From Chromera velia (lineage: Eukaryota > Sar > Chromeraceae): a stretch of DNA of 54,709 bases. The notes below the pieces were generated by a model. It was not told the origin of the DNA. It was given only the letters and a program-made list of their open reading frames with translations, and did not search any database. The stretch is taken from NCBI GenBank assembly GCA_018398765.1, contig JAHBMJ010000973.1, positions 64,108 through 118,816 on the forward strand, read 5' to 3'. The translations under genes were made by a program, and so were the position numbers. Positions 33,932 through 45,400 of this stretch are shown piece by piece (within the stretch, counting starts at the first letter, position 1; every line of letters starts with the position of its first letter).

Positions 33932-34832
33932 AACACACGAGAAAGAGAGACGCAGATAGAAGGATCTGCCCCTTCTTTGTGTGCGAATACATGCAATGCG
34001 TCCTATGACTCTTTCATTGATGCGTCTGTCTGCACGGTATGCCAATGTCGTTTTGTCGATTGAGGACCGTCTGGTGGCGGTGCGCTTTTTTTGCTCCTTT
34101 TCTTAAAGACTTGTGTGTTTTTGCTCAGCTCATTTTTTTTTCATTCATGTGACACCTACATAAAGCGTGATACGGGGTATTTACTTATACGGAGAAAAGA
34201 ACAGTGCCCTTATACACCGTCAGACGTCAATACTTCAGAGAAACATAGTTCTAGACACAGTTACTTTTCCTCCGGCTATGACCTTTTATGGCCAGCTGAC
34301 CAGAGACGTTGCTTATACATAGTGGCTACAACAAAAAAAAGTAAAAAATAACATAGAAAATAACGGTTTTTTAATGGCCATAAATGACCAATAATTTTTT
34401 TTTTTAATTATTTTTTCGCCTACATGCGGCATTAGAGTCATGATTAAACCAGTTTCTAATAACTTTCTACTATTATTAATCACTGCCAGTAAAACTTCAT
34501 ATTCCTTAGCATATGTTTTTGTATATATTATACCAGTATGTACATACTAAAGTTACTACATATCATGAGTTTTACTGTGCATTCCTCACAACTTGCGAAG
34601 TAAAACAATGTATGTAAAAAACCTAGAAAGGAACATAGTGTTTTACTTATACTGTCATTAAGATACACCTAGAGATACACTGAGTTAATCGATCAGCTAA
34701 AGATATGTCTCCAGAGATGTCTAGACAGATATACATTCGATCACCCCTCTGAATCCAGGAAGAACGATCCAACACCCAAATCCTCCAGGCACGGCAGCCT
34801 CCCGGAGGCAATGGCGACTGCGACTTTCCCCC
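33616..34832. other. convergent intergenic spacer, microsatellite then AT-rich
   Basis: Between the stop of the fumarate reductase gene and that of the LRR gene. It holds a CG/CA/GA microsatellite, then AT-rich DNA from about 34080 to 34740. No gene recognised. Confidence 0.6.
33847..33930. repeat. compound (CG)n(CA)n(GA)n microsatellite
   Basis: Alternating GC dinucleotides lead into about 14 CA units, a GGGG spacer, and about 14 GA units. The first part is purine-pyrimidine alternating (Z-DNA prone) and the last is polypurine. Confidence 0.95.
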
Positions 34833-37800
34833 CTATGTCAGCTCAACACCCGTCCCCTGCAGATCTAGACTCTTCAACTTCGACATGCCCCCCCCACTCT
34901 GTGCAATCACCTCTAAAAAGACGGATACCGATACCCCTGCAGCGGTGGTATGGTTATTTTGGAGGTTGACACGTTCTAATTCTCTGCAAGCATGGGCGGA
35001 GAACACTTCCCCCAGCCTTTTCAGCATTGCATCGTCAATCCCGCAGCTAGACAGGTCTAGATACTTCAGGTGGGAGAGCTTGCCCCCAGACGCCCCCCCC
35101 CCACATGCGGCGAGAGAGGCAAGAGCCTCCTCACTCAAACGTCCGCGGGACAGAATAAGACTTGCCACACAAGGCGGCAGGCCTCTCTCACTCTCTCCTA
35201 TCGCTCTGAACAGTCTATCTAGGTCGCAGTTGGGTTCTGTGAGAGAGAAACCAATGATGTGGAAATGGAAAGGCCACCCCCCTCTCCGCACTGCCTCCCC
35301 CAGATCCCCCAATCCCTCTGAATCAAGGGAGAACGACCGAACACCCAACCCCTCAAGAGAGGGCAGCCTCCCAGAGGCAAAGGCCAGTGCCACTTTCCCC
35401 CCGATAAGCTCAACACACTTAGTACCCAGACAGTCTAGACTTTTCAATTTCGACATTCCCCTCTCACTGTGTGCGATCCCCTCCAAAAAGGCAGACACCC
35501 CTGCAGCGGTGATTTGGTTGTTGTCTCGGAGGTTGACATGCTCTAATTCTCTGCACTCATGGGAGGAGAACACCTCTGCGAGCCTTCTCAGCCTAGCGTT
35601 GTCAATCCCGCTGCAAGACACTTCTAGATACTTCAAGTGCGATAGCCTACCCTCCCCTGCCCCCCCACCATTTGTGGCAAGAAAGGCAAGAGCCTCCTCG
35701 CTCAAACGTCCACCGTTGATTGTGAGCTGTGCAACACAAGGCGGCAGGCCTCTCTCACTCTCTCCTATCGCTCTGAACAGTTCATCTAGGTCGCAGTTGG
35801 GTTCGGTGAGAGAGAAGCCGATGATGAAGTGGATGTTGCAGAGTTGGGGAGGCCACCCCCCTCTCCGCACTGCCTCCCCCAGATCCCCCAATCCCTCTGA
35901 ATCAAGGAAGAACGAGCCGACCCCCAACCCCTCAAGAGAGGGCAGCCTCCCAGAGGCGAAGGTCAGTGCCACTTTCCCCCCGATAAACTCAACGCCCGTA
36001 CCGTGCAGATCTAGATTTTTCAATTTTGGCATCCCCCTCTTGCTTTCAGCAACCGCCCTCATGAACTCCCCCCACGCCCCTCTCCCAATACTTCCATTTC
36101 TGCTGAGGTCAAGAGACGAGACACCAACTAGACCCCCCTCCCTCACAGCATCTCCGAAACGTCGAAGAGTCTGACCAGTCAAAAGACTGTTCGACAAATT
36201 GATGTCAGAGAGGCAGGGCAACTTTCCAGACGCAAACACCCGCCCCCATGATTCCGCTGCCCCCCCTGCTTTTGTGTCACGCAAATCGAGTTTATTCAAA
36301 AACGGCAACCCCTCCTCACTCTCCACCAATGCAATGGTCAGAGCATCCATCCCTTCCTGACCAAAGCCTTCATCTTCCTCCCCACCAGTTGACCTCATTT
36401 CAAGCACCCGCAGACCGGAAAGGTTTCCGACTCTGACTGCCTCAGCAAAACGCGTCATATCTGCGTCTGTCAAGAGAAAACGATGCATGAGGAATTCAGA
36501 AAGCAGGGGGAGTCTGGTCTGGCTGAAGGAGGTGAACAATGCGGTTTTTCCCCCGACAAAGTCTGTCGGGTCTGCCGCCCCATCAGGGTCACGCAGATCT
36601 CCCACCCACAGCTTCCTGACGCAGGCGAAACGCCCACTTTGAATCGCTTCCCCAACCAAACTGAGCCCCTCATTTGCAGCGTTCAGAAAATGGAGACGCA
36701 AATCAAGCACCTCATACGTCGGTGCCTCCTCTGCACCCACCACCTCTTCAAGGAAAGGCGTGACTTGTGCGGAGGGCAGAGAGAGGTCAAGTGTGCGAAG
36801 AGGCTGGTACTTCGACGCACCGACTGCACGCACTTCCTCCTCGCTCAGGTCCCCGTCGGTCAAACGCAGACCCCTCACCTGAAGGTTGGGGGGGCACTCG
36901 GGAGCGCCAAGGGCGGAGAGAAAAGAAGTGACGGGCTCTTTGTTCCCGACTGCCTCTGAACCCCGTGCATCTGTCACATTCAACTCCCTCAGATGACGCA
37001 CCACGTCTGCCCGCAAAGCCCCTCCTAAATCACCCAGAAACCCACCCCGACAACTATTTCCCCCCAAGTCCAGCACCTCCAAATTCATGAGGTCCCCCCT
37101 TCCCATCGACTCTGCCAATGGCTTCACTGCCTCATCCGTGAGCCCGCAATCTCGCAGCAGAAGGTCACGGAGAGGCGGCAGAGAACTCAGACACAACACC
37201 GAACCCAGCCCCTCCATCTCTTCAACCCCCCCAACTTTGTTCCCGGAAACATTCAGTATTTCCATTTTACACAGAGACTTCTCCTTCATTGCCTCGGACA
37301 AACTTTTCATCCCCCGTTTCTCGAGGCCCGTTCTCTCGAGGTTAAGCACACGGAGGGAGGCGGCCTTCCCCTCCCTGACCCCCTCTGCGACTGCCCCAAT
37401 TCCCTCAGGGCCGAGAGGGTTGTCTGCGGAGAGGTGAAGAGAGAGGGAGAAGAAAGCACAAAGGAGAGATTTCATAAAACGACCCTAGTGACAGAAAGCA
37501 ATCGAAAGATTCAGCTGTGCTTTGTGAAGATCGATCAGAGAAGAAAAAAGCAGGCGACACAGAAAGAGGGGGGGGGGCTGGGAGGGGAAAGAGGAAAGCA
37601 AAAGAGAATCTGTCAGTTTGACTGTATGTGCCCACATATTGGACCCTGTTACCTCTTTTTTCGCCAACTCGCCCGCCTGCACACACGGCCTCCACCGAAC
37701 CACGGACTGACCCTTCAGGCTGAGAATTTCCAGAGAAGGCAGCAGGACAGGAAAAACCTTTGACGCTTCCTCAGGTCTGATCAAGGCTCCTGAAGATGGG

Positions 37801-38527
37801 GGGAGGGAGAAATGGATTCAGAGAAACAAAGTTAAAAGAGCACAAAGGAAAAAAACGTGCGACTCTTCTTTTCGCGGTACTTTCACTTCCTCAATTGCAA
37901 TCAAACAATCCTTCCTTTGTTTGTCTCTCCCTTCGAACGAAAGACATCTCAGGGAGAAGCCCCTTTGCATTCTTTGCGCACGTCTTCCCTTCCCCCTCCC
38001 CCTTTTCGTCCCTTCATTCGATTTCAATGCAGCAGCGGAAAAGGTACGTCAAACTCCCCTCTCAGCACAACCGACTCACCTGCAAACGTGAATTGTTTGA
38101 GTCTCAGTGCCTGCACTCCATCCTCTCTCGCTGCTTGCAGACGTTCCAGAAAGCGGAGCAAGAGGGGGAGTGCTCGTCCCTTCACGCCAACAGAGTCTGC
38201 ACACGTGAAAAGGGACCAATGCGTTCCCAATTTCTGACCATCACCACAGAGAGAAGAGAGAGGATCTGTTTCATGCACAAGACGCGTAAGGCGGCTGTCA
38301 TCTTTTTTCCCACCCCTCCGCCATCTCACGGTGTCACTCAGAAGACATGCAGAGAAAAAGAATGAAAAGTTGTTTCGTCCACACAGGAAAAGACACAGCG
38401 ACAGTTTCAGAAAAACACAAAGAAAAAGGGCGTCCCTTTGTCCCACAGAAAGCCTGCGTATCATCAGGATTCTCCCTCCCCTCAAGGGAGCATCCACACG
38501 CACAAGAAAAAAAGTAAACCGCAAAAC

Positions 38528-38595
<68 letters not shown>

Positions 38596-38770
38596 CGGCA
38601 GAGAGGGACAGGGAGAGGAAGTACTCTAAGGAAGAGGGACCAGCCGATCTCAGAATGCCACTCAACCAAGACGCTCCCTCCCATACACTCACCGAGTTTC
38701 ATCTCCTCAACGGAAGGGGGAAGAAAGTCCAAAAACAGAAAGATGTTCTCAGAGGAGAGATCGCGGGTGC
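34833..38770 (-). CDS. leucine-rich-repeat protein, ribonuclease-inhibitor type (5' end unresolved)
   Basis: Firm exons, 5' to 3': 38770-38693, 38196-38080, 37789-37712 and 37423-34833. All have phase-1 borders, giving a 954-residue C-terminal part. The joined text is a continuous LRR: FLPPSVEEMKLG, then LERLQAAREDGVQALRLKQ, then LPSLEILSLK joined to DNPLGPEGIGAVAEGVREG, LRVLNLERTGL, and so on. Units are about 28 residues (L..L.L..N.....G...L..), the RNI/NLR-type repeat, here some 25-30 irregular copies. Two nearly identical blocks near the C-terminus (sharing IGGKVALAFASGRLPSLEGL) show a recent internal duplication of about 200 residues. No NACHT, kinase or membrane domain was seen in the visible part. 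A protein-interaction role is inferred. Further 5' exons probably lie up to about 40760. Confidence 0.68.
38529..38594. repeat. (CA)n(GA)n microsatellite
   Basis: About 22 CA units followed by about 10 GA units, in the LRR-gene intron between 38197 and 38692. Confidence 0.95.
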
Positions 38771-38778
38771 CTGAAAGA

Positions 38779-39254
38779 AAGGACCAAAGGAAGGAAAGAA
38801 GGAAGTAGGGAAGGAAGCAAGGAAAGAAGGAAGGAAAAAAGAAAGGAAGCAAGCAAGGAAGGAAGAAAGAAAAGAATTAAGCAAGAACGGAAGAAACAAA
38901 GCAAAAACGGGAGAAAGGAAGCAAGAACGGAAGCAAGCAAACAAGGAAGGAAGGAAGGAAGGAAGGAAAAAAGAAAGGAAGGGAGGAAGGAAGGAAGCAA
39001 GGAAGGAAGGAAAAAAGAAAGGAAGGAAGGAAGGAAGGAAGGAAGGAAGGAAGCAAGGAAGGAAGGAAAAAAGGAAGAAAGGAAGGAAGGAAGCAAGGAA
39101 GCAAGGAAGGAAGGAAGCAAGGAAGGAAGGAAGCAAAGAAGGAAGGAAGTAAGGAAGGAAGGAAAAAAGGAAGGAAGGAAGAAAGGAAGGAAGGAAGGAA
39201 AAAAGGAAGGAAGGAAGGAAGGAAAAAAGAAAGGAGGGAAGGAAGGAAGGAAGG
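38779..39254. repeat. 480-bp (GGAA)n polypurine tract
   Basis: Nearly pure purine on the plus strand, made of GGAA with AAGAA, GCAA and GGGA variants. On the LRR gene's strand it is an almost unbroken pyrimidine tract ending next to the acceptor ctttctttcag at 38771. All frames are open, giving false Phe/Leu/Pro/Ser-rich peptides. Confidence 0.95.
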
Positions 39255-40655
39255 GGTCCAAGACGGAGGGAAGAGGAATAAAGAACGGATGAAGGAAGAG
39301 GCGATCCTCTCTCCCTCCATGTATATGAAAGAGATACAGAAGCAGCGGGAACGTGTGAGAGAGACCTCAAGTCCTCAGAGAATTCCCCCAGAGAGAAACC
39401 AGACGGTCAGTCTGTTTCCAAAGAATTCATTTGCTGTGAATGGTGACCGGGAGAATGATGGAGCACGCACACACACGCAGACAGACAGACAAGTTGCGGG
39501 TAGACATGCAGACCTCTCTCTCTTCTGACTAACTGACCCGAGAGGTCGATGCTTCGAGGGGGGGCAACGGGGACCTTCCCGAGTGCCTTGTTCTGCAGAG
39601 GGAGGCAGGATGGGGGGGAGGAGCTTTGCGAAAGGGAAGGTGAGAAAACGGAAGGGCCTGAGAAGATAGGTAGGCAGGGAGCTCGCAGGAAAGAGAAGGA
39701 TGCATGGATGAAAGAACCGGAGCCTGTAGGAGCAGTCGAGAGGAGTGTGTCTCTGTCTGTGTTCACGAAAGAAACGGTAACACTGCAAGGGAAGAGCCTG
39801 AGGAGCAGAGAGAGAGTGTGTGGCGACTTTTGACTTCCGAGGGTCCAGTTTTCGTACATCGGATCGAAGGTCAATACAGTGATTCAATGTGTGTACAATG
39901 TCTCCTGCAACGTTCTGCGTGGAAGTTATGGGAGTCTCCGTCATCAGCTTGACGAGTTGAGCAGCAGGCAACAGGACTGATCTGATTCAGAAGGAACAAA
40001 TTCAGCCAAACAAGTCCGAAAGACTCTCTCTCCTTTGCCAGTTGGGAGAGGGTCTGCGCAAACGGGAGGGAGAGACACAGGGCGGGAGGGAGGGACAGAG
40101 AAAGGAGAGGGATAGAGAATAGCACTGAGTAGTTGGGAATTGAACGATGAACAAAACTATGCAAAGACCGGATGCTTAAAGGAGGCCCCGAAGACATTGA
40201 GATACGACTAAGTACTGGGAGAAACTTAGCCTCTGTGAAAGGGTGTACACTCGGATAGTGGGGTTCTACAGAGTAAAGAGCAAGAGGACTGCTGGGCCAA
40301 ACGGACGCAAATTGGCTGAAACTTTAAGGACCTACACAGAAAAATCAAAGTAGAGCTGATGAAACCCAATTGGCCTCAGAAGTCGCTCTCATCCACGGTA
40401 GGAAGGCAGAGAGGCTGTCATCTCTCCCTTGGTTATCCCTTCTCTCTGCTTCCAGCCCTGCAGACAATCCGTCTCCCTGTCCGTCCTGATTCGAGGCAGA
40501 TGGGAGAACTTCTCCTGCAGACACTCAAAAAAGAAAGAGAAGACACGTTTAGAAATACAGCTGCGAGTTGAAGACAAACTTGTGTCGCATTCTCCTTTCT
40601 GCTGCAAGCAGAAACATTCTCCTGCCCTCCCTTTCTGTCTCCCCTACTTGCTCAC
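39255..40655. other. probable 5' introns and exons of the LRR gene, not resolved
   Basis: Several minus-strand splice-like signals occur (for example acceptor gtctgcag next to 40514, opening a phase-1 frame EVLPSASNQDGQGDG), but I could not chain them with consistent phase. No independent gene is recognised. Confidence 0.3.
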
Positions 40656-40760
40656 CCTCTGTCTCCACGCGTGCCGACTTCTCCACGCTCATGGCCCAAT
40701 GTGCGAATGTAGAGTGAAATGACCGACAGCGCTCAGCATGCAAGACCTCAGCAGGAGCTC
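40656..40760 (-). CDS. candidate upstream exon of the LRR gene
   Basis: 105 nt with acceptor ctgtgacag and donor GAGG|gtgagc. It is phase 1 at both ends, the same phase as all firm LRR-gene exons, and encodes APAEVLHAERCRSF...SVEKSARVETE. The link to the LRR gene is inferred from strand and phase only. Confidence 0.3.
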
Positions 40761-40955
40761 CTGTCACAGCAGGGACGATAAAGAAAGTCGAAAATCAGCA
40801 AGACACTCCGACCAGGCTAACGCAATGATACGTACACCGAAATCGTAGATCCAGAGGAAGAGCGTTTCATTGTGGACAGATCCTCACTGTAAATCCTGCG
40901 CAGGCTGGCAGGGGGGTACCAGCACCAGACTTGTAGAGGGATGTGTATTCAAGGA

Positions 40956-41008
40956 GGCAGCTATTGGCAGCTCAAGGAGGCAGCTATAGGCAGCTGCCAA
41001 TAGCTGCC
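40956..41008. repeat. perfect 17-bp inverted repeat (hairpin)
   Basis: GGCAGCTATTGGCAGCT at 40956-40972 and its exact complement at 40992-41008, with a 19-nt loop that itself repeats part of the arm (GGCAGCTATAGGCAGC). Confidence 0.9.
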
Positions 41009-41107
41009 ACTATGCTGCCACTAAAACCGAGGCATACTAAAAGGAATTGAAAAAAACGATAAAAAAACATGAAAAAACTTAAGGCGCTGCATGCATGCAT
41101 AGGCAAC

Positions 41108-41166
41108 TCGGCCCGGCCGGCCCGCGCGGTGCGGCCGGGCGCTCGGCGCGTGGCCGCCGCGCTGCA
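41108..41166. promoter_or_regulatory. GC-rich block, possible promoter of the LRR gene
   Basis: About 60 bp of nearly pure G and C with CCGGCC words, bordered by TGCATGCATGCAT on the left and GCTGCATGAT on the right. It resembles the blocks at 16191 and 51586. It lies upstream of the presumed 5' end of the minus-strand LRR gene. Confidence 0.35.
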
Positions 41167-41810
41167 TGATCTTAGTCAAAAACCTCGATCATCATCATCT
41201 TGTGAATTAAGTGAAGCCACCCCATTTAAGAGGCTTCTTTTTCTTCTCTTTCCCCTTCGTCGTTTTCAAGTACTTTCAAGTCCGTCTCAGCCTGCAGGTG
41301 CCACTGGATACCACTGGGGGGAGGGATTTACAACTATTCACAACTTCACAAGAAATAAAAAGAAAGAAGAAAGGACACACTCGTGATCGCCACGTCTTTC
41401 GGAAGGTCTTGCCGAGTTTTTCGCTCTAGCTTTCGCTGTCTGACACCAAACTAGGCTGGACTATGCACTAGGCTGACTTTGAGGGGTCGGATGTGAACGT
41501 TGAAAATAATAATAGAAAAAAAAACTAATTAGGTTTTTAAAGATTGTTAGCCAAATTTTCTTTTCTTTTTTAATTTTCTATCACAAATTCTGTGAGGAGT
41601 TTAGGATAGAATGACAAAACTGTTAGTTTAAAGTGTTTCAATATTTTTTAATATATTTTTAGCTCAGGTTTCATAAATCTATGCATGGTTTTTTCTGTAC
41701 AAGAAGGTTCAAATCTCTATTTTTGCTGCTGCATACTGCTTACATGAAATATAGCTATCTAAGTGCTAGTCGCCTAGGTGAATGATTTTGCCTCTCTGCT
41801 CTTTACTTGA

Positions 41811-42378
41811 TCATTTTCGAGCTAGCTCTGCCACCGGGAGCTTCACATACGCCCACGCAGGAATCATAGTGGCAGCAGCGGCAGAGATGAAAGCCAAAAC
41901 GGTCACCACCAGGACGATTTCCCAGGGGAATATGAAATTGAGGGGCAGCTGCAGAAGACGCACATAAATATGTGTGTGGATACAGGCTTCGCACGTCAAC
42001 GAAATTTGAGTCGCTGGCCCCCAGATTTCAGATTAATCGCACATTTACTCAACAATTCGGTGTGTCCGTGCGGCGGTCAGGCGGACAGAGAGACTAAATT
42101 GTCTGACAGACAGACTATATCGTCTTTTCTCTACCTTACTTTTTCGCAGACAGACAGACAGACTATATGTTTCTTCTTCTCCCTTCTTTTCTTCATGGAC
42201 ACAATAGACAAAAAGAAAGAAAGCAACAAAGACAAAGGAACATCACGACAACTCAGACAAAGTGGGCAGGGGGCCCGAAAGGTGAGAGTTAAGCGCCCCT
42301 TGCCTCTCCACCTCCCGACAGACTTTCACGTGATCACTGATTTCACACGCTACTCCTCTGCTGCTTCCACTCAAGACA

Positions 42379-42414
<36 letters not shown>

Positions 42415-45400
42415 TATATCGTCTTTTCTTTTCCTTTTTTCTCCTTCTTCATTCAGACAGACAGACAGACAGGCAGACAGACAATATCGTCTTTTCTTTC
42501 CCTTTTTCTTCTTCTTCATTCTCTTCTGTTTCTTCGTTTCTTCTTTTGGCGCGCTCTCTCAGTGGAAGGGTACCAGAGCTCAGACAGACAGACAGACAGA
42601 CAGGCAGACATATTTTTTTCCTTTTTCTCTTTCTTCATGCTCTTTGCGCGCTCGCTCAGACAGACAGACTGACAGACAGACTATATCGTCTTTGTTTTTC
42701 TTTCTTTCTTTCTTTCTTTCTTTCTTTCATTCTTCCTTTCTTTCTTTCAGAAGACCGACTGACAGACTGACAGACAGACAGACAGACAGACAGGCAGACA
42801 GACAGGGAGGCAGGCAGGCAGGCAGGCAGATAGGCAAGCGTGCAGGCAGGCAGGCAGGGTTACACATTGTACTTCTTCGACCGGAGTGGCGCAAAGGACA
42901 AAGTAGACAGAGGGTGAGGGCACCGACAAGAAAGGGAATCAAATGAGAGAGTCACGTCACCAAATAGCAGAAAATCAAGTCGGAGGCAGGCAGGAAGCAA
43001 AAAATAAGAAGAGGACGGGAAGAAAGAGCGAACGGACGAACGAGAAAAAAAATGGAACAATAAATGAATAGTTATACAAAAAATGAAAAAAAGACGAACG
43101 GAAAAACGGACAAACAACAGAAAGAAAAACAAAAAAAAGAGCAAGGAAGGATGGAAGGATGGAAGGAAGAAATCGACGCATAGAGAGCGAATGAAATCCC
43201 ACCCACCAACAAGCAAAGACACACACACCGACCGAGTCAAAGATGATTCTCTGCAGCATCACCGTCCACCCGACAGTTGTTCCCACAGCCACCCCAAGTA
43301 TCGAGGCAGAGACGATCAACGCAAACGCCTCGTAGGTGAACAAAATTACCACACGCCATCTGCACACAAATGGAAGTTCAAACATACAATTCATCTCAAA
43401 GAAGGTCGTACCTTGACAGTGCATCTGAATGCACGTGTATGGAAAACGATCAAAAACGCAGGGAAACCTCCCTGATGCATGAGTGCACGACCCTCGCAGT
43501 GCAAAGAGGTGAGAGAATGCAGAGAGCAGAGAGGACTAAATTAGAGGCGTGTTCGTTCGTTCACTCATCCCTCCATCCATCCACCCCTCCATCCATCCGC
43601 GCACCCATCTGTTGCTCCATTTGCCGCAAATTGATTGAGTGATCCATCCACCCATGCAGGTAGATCGACATCGGACAGACGGATAGATTCAGACAGACAC
43701 GCAGGCACTTAGACGAAGTGCAGACGTGCCAGCAAGAACGACAAATCACAAGCGCGCATATGTAGAAGAAAGGTGCAACATGCAAGTTCATCTGGGCCAT
43801 TTTCTCCATGCAGTCTGAGAGATCTTTCTTTTCTTATGCAGGACGGACGGACGAGATTTTGTCGAGAGATGTGAGGACAGGTACAAAAAGTTGCATCCTC
43901 ATTCCTTCACCCACTTTCTGAAGCCGATGCATCGCAGCACCGTCATCTCTTTTGTCTGTTCCATGATGTTGGCAGTCATGGAGGACATCAGCGAGAAGAA
44001 GCACAGAACCATCGCCACAAGAGTCGCGCCCGCGAAGATCAAGTAGATTACCTGCATGAGTGCAACGGGACAAACAAATCAATGGATGACACGGCAATCC
44101 GAAGCATAATTGTTTTCTCTCTTCTGGTAAAGTCCAGTCCACAAGCCAATCCAGATTTTGGCGACGACTGTTCTTCTGCGTGCACCTCAACCTGATTCTC
44201 TGCAAAGAGAGCTGATCCTTGTTTTTAGAAAAGGGCACAGGACAGGACAAGAACGGCAGATAGGCGAATGAGAAAAAACCGGGAATAAGAGGACAACAGA
44301 CCTACCTGGTTGCTCTCCTCCGCACTCCGCTCGGATTCCCGAAAGTCAAAAACGGTTCCGTACCTGAATGCACACACAACAGCAAAGTTATTGCATGGGG
44401 ATGCTTGCCTCAAAATCTGCATGTGCAAATGGGATTCTTTTTCTGTGCTTTCTTCCTTCTCATTTTCCCTCCCTCGAATGCAATTCCCCCGAATATTCTT
44501 CTCTCTTTTTGTTGCACGTCAGATGACTATCATCTTAATTCCTGTCTGCAAGAGCCCCAATGGCGTGCCTTCTGTTCTCTGTCTGCACAGAACAGACACA
44601 CACACACACACACACACACAGACAAAATGTCATCACACGAAGCAGCTTGTGTAGCACGAACGGTTTTGCTGGTGTGCGGGGAGGAAAATGGTCACTTGCC
44701 TGTAATTAAGCCTTCCGTTCCCCTCCAAAGAAAGAGACTTACGGGGAGAGTCTGCTTGCGATTATGTTTAGCGTGGCCTTTGTGTTCTCTGAGGGCTTGA
44801 TGGCGATTCGCTCGGGCGTCATCTGCCAGACAGAGCGCAGAGACCTGCAAGCAGATTGGATCGATCAATTGCGTGTCCCCGAATGAAACTGCCTCAGGCC
44901 ACTACTCTGATGAACTGTTTGAACGAGACGGCCACCGAGATCCACAGAGATGCCAAGAAGGAGACCCGAGGAGGACAAAACACACATTTTTTTTTTTCCT
45001 CGTTCTACATGAAGAAAAAGAAAACAAATACCTCCTCACCCACCCACTCACCTACCTGCAAGCTCCGGATATTCGCAACCAAGAGGGAACAGAGACGGGC
45101 AGCGTGTCCCCACTCTCCGCAGTGCCAGACGAAAAATCCATCATGGGAGCAGAGCCGAGGAATGCAGCGGGGCGGAGACGACTCCCACAGGTTCGACTGC
45201 AAGAGAAGTTTTTCATTCAATGTTTACGCTCATTCGGCTACACACGGACAAGGTCGACACTTCAAAGTTGTTTCTGATCTCCTTTGTTCACGTCTCTGCT
45301 GCATCGCACGTCCATTCGCCCTCACTTCACTCACTTTAGCGACACGGCATCATTCTCCCTTTTTTGTTTGGCCAAACGCTCACTGATTTGCCTCCCAGAT

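Larger units (their letters stand above)
40761..41810. other. intergenic region with hairpin, GC-rich block and AT-rich tail
   Basis: Holds the inverted repeat at 40956-41008, a GC block at 41108-41166, and AT-rich DNA from 41500. A short plus-strand open frame at 41069-41386 crosses the GC block and looks non-coding. Confidence 0.5.

Noticed and set aside
38699..39370. Phe/Leu/Pro/Ser-rich open frames on the minus strand
   Set aside because: Pure translation of the GGAA/TTCC tract; no splice or domain evidence.
41069..41386. Plus-strand 105-codon open frame over the GC-rich block
   Set aside because: Arg/Ala/Pro-rich text comes from GC composition; there is no domain, and the block looks regulatory.
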